DNA from: Acinetobacter calcoaceticus
GTDB taxonomy: Bacteria; Pseudomonadota; Gammaproteobacteria; Pseudomonadales; Moraxellaceae
Length of the DNA: 64,000 nucleotides
Assembly (NCBI RefSeq): GCF_016508255.1
Contig: NZ_JADVKT010000010.1
Location: 1-64,000 of the forward strand
Direction of reading: 5' to 3'
Part shown: positions 56,340 to 64,000 of the stretch, in pieces
How positions within the stretch are numbered: the first letter of the stretch is position 1
How the letters are laid out: the number at the start of each line of letters is the position of its first letter
The notes under the pieces: model-generated
What the model was told of the DNA's origin: nothing
The model's database searches: none
What the model saw: only the letters and a program-made list of their open reading frames with translations
Made by a program: the position numbers and the translations under genes

Positions 56340-56591
56340 ATGGTTCAATATCTGATTATTGCGGTTTTAGTGAGTTGGAGTGCTGTTGTTGTTTTTAAGA
56401 AAGTATTTCCAAAAACAGCAAATTCAGCCTTTTCTACACTATCTACATTTTGTGAAAAGCAGGGTTGGGCAACCTTGGCAAAATGGCTTAAGCCAAAAAT
56501 GACCTTTGGCTGTGCTGGTGGCTGTGGTTGTTCAAGCGAAGATAAACCTATGAATACAGTTCAAGAAATTAAGCCGATTAAATGGCAGTAA
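56340..56591 (+). CDS. small Cys-rich FeoB-associated membrane protein
   Basis: 83 aa. One membrane helix (about residues 4-20, YLIIAVLVSWSAVVVFKK) is followed by a cytosolic tail with FGCAGGCGCSSEDK (about 59-72), four cysteines in CAGGCGC plus Ser. AAAGGAGGTTGTAC gives an excellent ribosome site, so the start is at 56340 although the frame opens inside feoB. It takes the place of FeoC in this operon and resembles the Cys-rich proteins found after feoB in other bacteria. A role in iron or redox handling near FeoB is inference. Confidence 0.85.
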   Translation: MVQYLIIAVLVSWSAVVVFKKVFPKTANSAFSTLSTFCEKQGWATLAKWLKPKMTFGCAGGCGCSSEDKPMNTVQEIKPIKWQ

Positions 56592-56613
56592 ATCTAGTAT
56601 TTCTTGTTTCGTC

Positions 56614-56643
56614 TAAAAAGCCATCATATTGATGGCTTTTTTA
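56614..56643 (+). terminator. terminator of the feo operon
   Basis: AAAAAGCCATCA-TATT-GATGGCTTTTTT. Confidence 0.88.
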
Positions 56644-56682
56644 CGCACTGACACAAAAAAAGATGAATAAAGTTCAAACTGA

Positions 56683-58098
<1,416 letters not shown>

Positions 58099-58122
58099 AG
58101 AAAACATGATTAGGAATGTAGT

Positions 58123-59319
58123 ATGGCAGGCTTAGCTCAGACCACAATCCAGAAAATCAATCATTGGTATGAACGGATATTGCCTAAATGGCCAGCGGAA
58201 GTGACGCCACGTAATGTCCTGATTTTCTGTGTCGTTGCATTATTATGTATCGGTTCGGTGATGGTTGCATCTGCTTCGATGCCCTATGCTGAATATATGC
58301 ATGAAAACCCGTTTCACTATGTGATTCGTCATGGTATTTCGATTGTCGCTGCGGCTGTGGTGGCTTATTTGACCTATCGTATATCACTCAATACGTGGTT
58401 TAAAAATACTTTCCCGCTGTGGCTGTTAACCATGGTTCTATTGCTTGCTGCTTTGGTGGTAGGTTCAGAAGTCAACGGTTCTACACGTTGGATTAAGATC
58501 GGTGGCTTTACCTTGCAGCCAACCGAGGTTGCCAAAGTCATGATGGCAATCTTTACCGCAGATTACGTTGTGCGCCGTGCCAAAGAGGTTCGTACTCACT
58601 GGAAAGGCTTATTGCGTTTAAGTGGGGTTATGGCAATTACAGTCGGTTTGATTATTGCTGAGCCTGACTTGGGTGCTACGATTGTAATCGTGATGATGAT
58701 GGTCGGGGTATTCTTTTTAGCTGGTGCGCCGCCAACACAGTTCTTAATCATGCTTGGTGCGATTGTAACGGGTATTATCTTTTTAGTTTTGTTTGAGCCT
58801 TACCGTTTCCAGCGTTTGATTTCGTTTACTGATCCATGGGCAGATCCATTAGGGGTTGGTTATCAGTTATCAAATGCATTAATGGCCTTTGGTCGTGGTG
58901 AGTGGTTTGGTACAGGCTTAGGACACAGTGTGCAAAAGTTGTCTTATTTACCTGAAGCGCATACCGACTTTATGTTGGCCGTGTTAGGCGAAGAATTTGG
59001 TTTCTTTGGTATTACTATTGTCATTGGTCTGTCTTTCTTAATGTTGGCATGCTGTATCAAAATTGGTCATCGTGCGTTGAAACATCATTACCTTCGTGCA
59101 GGTTATTTGGCTTACGGTATTAGTATTATTTTCTTGCTCCAGATTTTGGTAAATGCGGGCATGAATATGGGTTTAATGCCGACAAAAGGTTTGACCCTGC
59201 CATTTATTAGTTATGGTGGTACATCGTTAATGATGTGTGCAGCCATGATTAGCTTGATCTTAAAGATTGATGCCTCAACCCAAGAAGTAAACCCAGAACG
59301 GGAAGAATCAAACTTCTAG
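58123..59319 (+). CDS. ftsW: lipid II polymerase FtsW (SEDS family)
   Basis: 398 aa with ten hydrophobic helices. SEDS landmarks are GSEVNGSTRWIKIGGFTLQPTEVAKVMM, the catalytic Asp region in ADPLGVGYQLSNALMAFGRGEWFGTGLGHSVQKLSYLPEAHTDFMLAVLGEEFGF, and GMNMGLMPTKGLTLPFISYGGTSLM. It polymerises septal peptidoglycan with FtsI. FtsW rather than RodA is indicated by linkage to murD and by HTDFMLAVLGEEFG. It is 24 bp after murD. Confidence 0.95.
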   Translation: MAGLAQTTIQKINHWYERILPKWPAEVTPRNVLIFCVVALLCIGSVMVASASMPYAEYMHENPFHYVIRHGISIVAAAVVAYLTYRISLNTWFKNTFPLWLLTMVLLLAALVVGSEVNGSTRWIKIGGFTLQPTEVAKVMMAIFTADYVVRRAKEVRTHWKGLLRLSGVMAITVGLIIAEPDLGATIVIVMMMVGVFFLAGAPPTQFLIMLGAIVTGIIFLVLFEPYRFQRLISFTDPWADPLGVGYQLSNALMAFGRGEWFGTGLGHSVQKLSYLPEAHTDFMLAVLGEEFGFFGITIVIGLSFLMLACCIKIGHRALKHHYLRAGYLAYGISIIFLLQILVNAGMNMGLMPTKGLTLPFISYGGTSLMMCAAMISLILKIDASTQEVNPEREESNF

Positions 59320-59336
59320 TTAAGTATTTAGGCATG

Positions 59337-59368
59337 AGAAAACCCGATTTGATATCGGGTTTTTTTAT
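59337..59368. terminator. bidirectional terminator between ftsW and gluQRS
   Basis: AAAACCCGAT-TTGAT-ATCGGGTTTTTTT between convergent genes. Confidence 0.85.
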
Positions 59369-60352
59369 TTATAGATATGTTCCGCTGAGCTCTTGCCCGT
59401 GAGGAATTAAATCTATATTCCACTGGGCTACTGCTTGCTTGAGCATAACTTTAGGCTGATCTAACTCAACGTTAGGTTGTCCCAGTGCTTGTATGGCTTG
59501 TTGCAGCAATTGAGGCGCTTTAGATAAATCGAGTGCTTGAGCAAGGTTTTGCTTAGAGAGCTTTTGTCCGTGATCATTCATGGCGAGAGGGAGGTGCATA
59601 TAGCTCAGTTTAGGGTAACCTAGTAGTTCACCAAGCCAAATCTGACGTTCAGTGTTATCTAATAGGTCTGAGCCTCGAACAACGTGGGTAATGCCTTGCA
59701 GATAGTCATCAACGACTACAGCAAGTTGATAGTTAATAATCCCGTCACGGCGTTTAAGAACAAAGTCTCCAAGATCGTGTTGCAGATTAGAGCAATGAAT
59801 TCCTTGTAGTCGGTCATCAAAACAGATCTGCTGATCTTGAACTTTTACCCGAATCGCTTGGCCTTGAAAATCAAGATTTAGATTGCGGCAAGTCCCTGCA
59901 TAGATTGCATTAGAACCCAGCATTTTGCGTGTACATTGACAAGCATAGATAAGACCCTCTTTTTTAAGTTGGTCTAATACGCTTTCATAAATGTCTAAAC
60001 GGTTTTTTTGAAAGATGATTTCTGCATCAGGTTCGAACTGGAAGGCTTCCAGTGATCTGAGAATATGCTCTTCGCTGCCCGGATAAATACGAGGGATATC
60101 TGTGTCTTCGACACGAACGAGCCATTTGCCTTGATGGGCTTTTGCATCACAATAACTGGCAACGGCAGTAATGAGTGATCCAAAATGCAAAGGGCCGGTT
60201 GGCGATGGCGCAAACCGACCTGAGTATGAGCAGCGATTAAGCGGAACGTTGTTCCGCCGCTGCGCAAGAGAAAAGCTATGCTTTTCTGGCAGGCGATGTA
60301 ACTGCTGCGCAAGAGTCGAGCTGTGCTCGACTAGAGGATTATCAACAGTCAC
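59369..60352 (-). CDS. gluQRS: glutamyl-Q tRNA(Asp) synthetase
   Basis: 327 aa. The class-I synthetase core begins at residue 43 with YSGRFAPSPTGPLHFGSLITA (HFGS as HIGH variant), then VEDTDIPR, the zinc-site cysteines CQCTRK and AGTCRN, and the KLSKQN KMSKS-like motif (about 251-256). It glutamylates queuosine in tRNA(Asp). Residues 1-42 are an extra N-terminal extension encoded by three consecutive palindromes, with a 15-residue repeat (HSSTLAQQ / HSFSLAQR). The GTG start lies 2 bp after the dksA stop, giving the common dksA-gluQRS operon. No ATG exists further downstream before the core. Confidence 0.92.
   Translation of the reverse strand: MTVDNPLVEHSSTLAQQLHRLPEKHSFSLAQRRNNVPLNRCSYSGRFAPSPTGPLHFGSLITAVASYCDAKAHQGKWLVRVEDTDIPRIYPGSEEHILRSLEAFQFEPDAEIIFQKNRLDIYESVLDQLKKEGLIYACQCTRKMLGSNAIYAGTCRNLNLDFQGQAIRVKVQDQQICFDDRLQGIHCSNLQHDLGDFVLKRRDGIINYQLAVVVDDYLQGITHVVRGSDLLDNTERQIWLGELLGYPKLSYMHLPLAMNDHGQKLSKQNLAQALDLSKAPQLLQQAIQALGQPNVELDQPKVMLKQAVAQWNIDLIPHGQELSGTYL
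60241..60332. repeat. three consecutive short palindromes inside the 5' end of gluQRS
   Basis: Plus-strand coordinates: GCGGAAC-GTT-GTTCCGC (60241-60257), AGAAAAGC-TAT-GCTTTTCT (60269-60287) and AGTCGAGC-TGT-GCTCGACT (60314-60332), all perfect. The last two are each preceded by GCTGCGCAAG (60259-60268 and 60304-60313), exactly 45 bp apart, so the unit repeats in frame while the stem sequence changes but pairing is kept. Confidence 0.85.
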
Positions 60353-60354
60353 AA

Positions 60355-60891
60355 TTAACCGTTATTTTGCTTCTCTTTGATTTCTGCCAAAGTTTTGCAA
60401 TCAATACATAGAGTTGCTGTTGGGCGTGCTTCTAAACGGCGTAAGCCAATTTCGATACCACACGTTTCACAGAAACCATAGTCTTCATTTTTAATTGCTT
60501 CCATGGACTGTTCGATTTTACGAATTAACTTACGTTCACGGTCACGTGTACGCAATTCAATTGCAAACTCTTCTTCCTGGGTGGCACGGTCATTCACATC
60601 GGGCAATGCAGTTGATTCGTCTTGCATCGTATTCAACGTACGATCAACTTCAGACATCAATTCAGCTTTCCATGCTTGCAGAATTTGTCGGAAATGCTCG
60701 AGCTGTCCTTCAGACATGTACTCTTCATTTTTCTTAGGTTGATAAGGTGCAATACCAAATAAACTTGCAGTTGTGCCTATGTCAGAAGTTTTAGGTTTCA
60801 CTTTACGTGCACGTTTTGCAGAAGCTTTTTCACCTTCCACTACAACTTCTGTATGTTCATCCAAAACTTGGTTGTGGTTGTCATTCGCCAT
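60355..60891 (-). CDS. dksA: RNA polymerase-binding transcription factor DksA
   Basis: 178 aa from ATG 60891, where GAGGAA lies about 9 bp upstream; the frame also opens 8 codons earlier. An acidic/basic N-terminal tail (1-50) precedes the coiled-coil hairpin (about 60-135) with the tip residues DVNDRATQEEEFAIELRTRDRERKL region. The four-cysteine zinc finger is CETCGIEIGLRRLEARP...CIDCK (about 147-170). It works with ppGpp at the RNA polymerase secondary channel. Followed by gluQRS. Confidence 0.95.
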   Translation of the reverse strand: MANDNHNQVLDEHTEVVVEGEKASAKRARKVKPKTSDIGTTASLFGIAPYQPKKNEEYMSEGQLEHFRQILQAWKAELMSEVDRTLNTMQDESTALPDVNDRATQEEEFAIELRTRDRERKLIRKIEQSMEAIKNEDYGFCETCGIEIGLRRLEARPTATLCIDCKTLAEIKEKQNNG

Positions 60892-61101
60892 AATAGGGCA
60901 TTCCTCATCATACACGTATTATCTATACGCAAAAAATATGGTGATATGCAAGTGTTTTTATAGAAAACCATCGATGGATTTTCCCATCGGGTCGTCATCA
61001 TATAGATTTTTCCTGCAAGATGATAGTCATTCCGCCTCGTAAATAATTTCAAAACGTGTTTACCCTAGTCATAATTGCATATAAGCATATAAAAATTAGG
61101 G

Positions 61102-61914
61102 CTAATAGCCTGAAATATCAATATTTATAAGGCCGTGAAAATTTTCAAGACGGAACACTTCTGTTTCAAAACTACCATCGTTTTTTAGACGAATGTAACG
61201 GTAGCCGGGAGCATTTTGGTCTAGGGCAAACTCATTACTGAACGGTTTGAACTGAACACTTGTCGATGGTGTCGAGAAAAATTCGATCCCTTGCCAAGTG
61301 TTTAGTGAGTCTTGGTGAACATGCCCGCAGACTAAAGCTTTTACATTTTTAAATGGAGCTAATGTTGTAAGCAACGCATTAGAATTTTGTAACTTGTGAT
61401 GATCAATCCATTTAGATTTCATTGCAAAAGGATGATGATGACAAGCCAGCAGAACAGGGTTATCTGCATATTCTTCGAGTAATGCCGCTAAATTTTTTAG
61501 TTGTTCTGGTGACAGATGTCCATCAATCTGACCTTTTACTGCACTATTTAATAAAATAACGCGCCAGTTTCCTAAGCAAATGACCACAGGTTCCTGATGG
61601 TTTTCTTTATGCAATGGAAAATGGTCAACGTTATCATGATTACCCAGTGTCTGAAAAAAAGGCAGGCCTAACGTTTGCATATATTGAATATAACGTTTGT
61701 ATGTAATAGGCGTCGGTGCTTGAGCCAGATCACCAGTATGGATAATGGCATCAGTTTCAGGATGTTTTTTCAGGATCTGTTGAATAATGGCATGAAAACT
61801 TTCTTCAGGATTCATACCCACAAATTCTAAGTGTGGATACTCCAATAGGTGGGTATCGGTAATTTGTATAATGACATGGTCTTTTTGTGAATGTGTTGAG
61901 ACTTGAAAAGTCAC
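61102..61914 (-). CDS. cpdA: 3',5'-cyclic-AMP phosphodiesterase (CpdA-type metallophosphatase)
   Basis: 270 aa from GTG 61914. This GTG overlaps the nudF stop (GTGA) and has an AGGTAGGA ribosome site, so I prefer it to the upstream ATG at 61965. Calcineurin-like motifs: QITDTHLL (D-x-H), IIHTGDLAQ (GD), LGNHDNVDHF (GNHD/E), ACHHHPF and CGHVHQD. These are the five metal motifs of the class III cAMP phosphodiesterases. It would lower cAMP and hence Vfr/CRP activity. Co-transcribed with nudF, an arrangement also seen in E. coli. Confidence 0.9.
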   Translation of the reverse strand: MTFQVSTHSQKDHVIIQITDTHLLEYPHLEFVGMNPEESFHAIIQQILKKHPETDAIIHTGDLAQAPTPITYKRYIQYMQTLGLPFFQTLGNHDNVDHFPLHKENHQEPVVICLGNWRVILLNSAVKGQIDGHLSPEQLKNLAALLEEYADNPVLLACHHHPFAMKSKWIDHHKLQNSNALLTTLAPFKNVKALVCGHVHQDSLNTWQGIEFFSTPSTSVQFKPFSNEFALDQNAPGYRYIRLKNDGSFETEVFRLENFHGLINIDISGY

Positions 61915-62543
61915 CGTCCTACCTCGTCGGATTTTATTATCGTTGTGATGTGTTGAGATAGCCATTGTAACGCCATAATGACAGGGGCATTTCTCAAACG
62001 TCCTTGACTTAATAATGTTGATATTTCGCTGTAGTTAAACAGGTGTAAAAGAATATTTTCACCTTCATCAGGCATGCCAAAAACTCCACCTTCTGTTGGT
62101 AGATCTGTTTCGGCAACATATAAGTGAAATATTTCTGAGCACGCCCCTGCAGACGGATAAAAGCTGAATAGATGTTGTACATGATTAATGGTACATCCGG
62201 ACTCTTCAAGCGTTTCACGGCGAATACAGCTCTCTGGAGTCTCATCTCCATCTAATACACCTGCAATGATTTCCAATTGCCATGGTGAATAGTCATTAAT
62301 TGCACCAACCCGAAATTGTTCAATCAGTGCAAATTGTTGTCTTTGATCGTTGTAGAGTAGAACACCAGCTGCTTCAGGGCGATGAACACGCTCACGCTGC
62401 AATACATGAGTATATTCAAACTGATTAAATAGACGATGTCGAAGGCTGACTTTTTCAACTTGAATAAAACCACGGAATAGAGATTCGCGTGATGTTACTT
62501 CGACATCTTTAGATGTATAACTTGGACGTTCAACAATACTCAT
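61911..62543 (-). CDS. nudF: ADP-ribose pyrophosphatase (NUDIX)
   Basis: 210 aa. The Nudix box is GVLDGDETPESCIRRETLEESGC (about residues 94-116; G-x5-E-x7-RE-x2-EE-x-G). Upstream PWQLEIIAGVLDG is typical of ADP-ribose hydrolases, and GACSEIFHLYVAE follows. It cleaves ADP-ribose to AMP and ribose-5-phosphate. It overlaps cpdA by 4 bp. Divergent from nothing; thiC lies downstream on the same strand but is a separate unit. Confidence 0.93.
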   Translation of the reverse strand: MSIVERPSYTSKDVEVTSRESLFRGFIQVEKVSLRHRLFNQFEYTHVLQRERVHRPEAAGVLLYNDQRQQFALIEQFRVGAINDYSPWQLEIIAGVLDGDETPESCIRRETLEESGCTINHVQHLFSFYPSAGACSEIFHLYVAETDLPTEGGVFGMPDEGENILLHLFNYSEISTLLSQGRLRNAPVIMALQWLSQHITTIIKSDEVGR

Positions 62544-62618
62544 GATTCGATCAGGACGAAATCTATTTATTTCATCCTAACCGAGAATCATGGCTAGGCA
62601 AGTGTTTTTTTTGAATAT

Positions 62619-64000
<1,382 letters not shown>

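Overview
The window is a 64-kb chromosomal segment that looks like Acinetobacter, most likely the A. calcoaceticus-baumannii complex or a near relative. Support: low G+C, ParC that reads almost residue for residue like the A. baumannii protein with Ser84/Glu88 numbering, a solitary AamA-type adenine methyltransferase between ribD and ribE, an NiaP-type carrier, DUF2726 and DUF2938 proteins, and the gene order ribD-aamA-ribE / holC-pepA / lptFG / gpmI / pilRS-gacA / pbpG. It is mostly core housekeeping DNA. I see no prophage, insertion sequence, CRISPR array, tRNA or rRNA.

Layout. 1-6 kb is the most accessory-like part: an AAC(2')-I-like acetyltransferase, cysK, a lytic transglycosylase, a small regulatory RNA locus, and a decaying MerR-controlled cluster (DUF2938 intact, a flavodoxin-fold gene frameshifted, a DUF2798 gene with a stop at codon 4). 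6-18.9 kb holds ygiQ, DUF2726, ridA-like, dinB with a GH25 lysozyme, a DHA2 efflux carrier, a LOG protein, a TerC-CBS-CorC protein, a SEC-C protein, a TRIC channel and niaP. 19-32.6 kb holds parC, fadD, ppa, an OprD porin, a TorF-like porin behind a sigma-54 promoter, comM, ubiK and glnK-amtB, also behind a sigma-54-like promoter. 32.7-44.4 kb holds nrdR-ribD-aamA-ribE, holC/pepA, lptFG, gpmI and ctpA. 44.4-54 kb holds the gacA-pilS-pilR cluster, pbpG, thrC, hom, dsbC and xerD. 54-64 kb holds the Fur-box-preceded feoAB cluster, murD-ftsW, dksA-gluQRS, nudF-cpdA and the 3' part of thiC, which runs off the right edge.

The most interesting item is an unannotated non-coding locus at about 2660-2852 on the minus strand. 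It predicts a ~120-nt RNA with four GGA motifs in hairpin loops; two are exact ACAGGAUGU motifs, the CsrA/RsmA SELEX core. It ends in an intrinsic terminator and is preceded, about 63 bp upstream of the inferred start, by an 18-bp near-perfect GacA box (TGTAAG-N6-CGTACA). The matching response regulator gene, gacA, lies in the same window at 47.4-48.1 kb. This is the architecture of Pseudomonas RsmX/Y/Z RNAs, so the window seems to hold both the activator and one output RNA of a Gac/Rsm circuit.

Other regulatory structure: a sigma-54 promoter before the TorF-like porin and another before glnK-amtB, a Fur box that fixes the feoA start, a MerR-type 19-bp-spacer promoter with a 16-bp palindrome, and three consecutive palindromes inside the 5' end of gluQRS that encode an unusual N-terminal extension. 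All family calls come from reading the translations; no database search was run.
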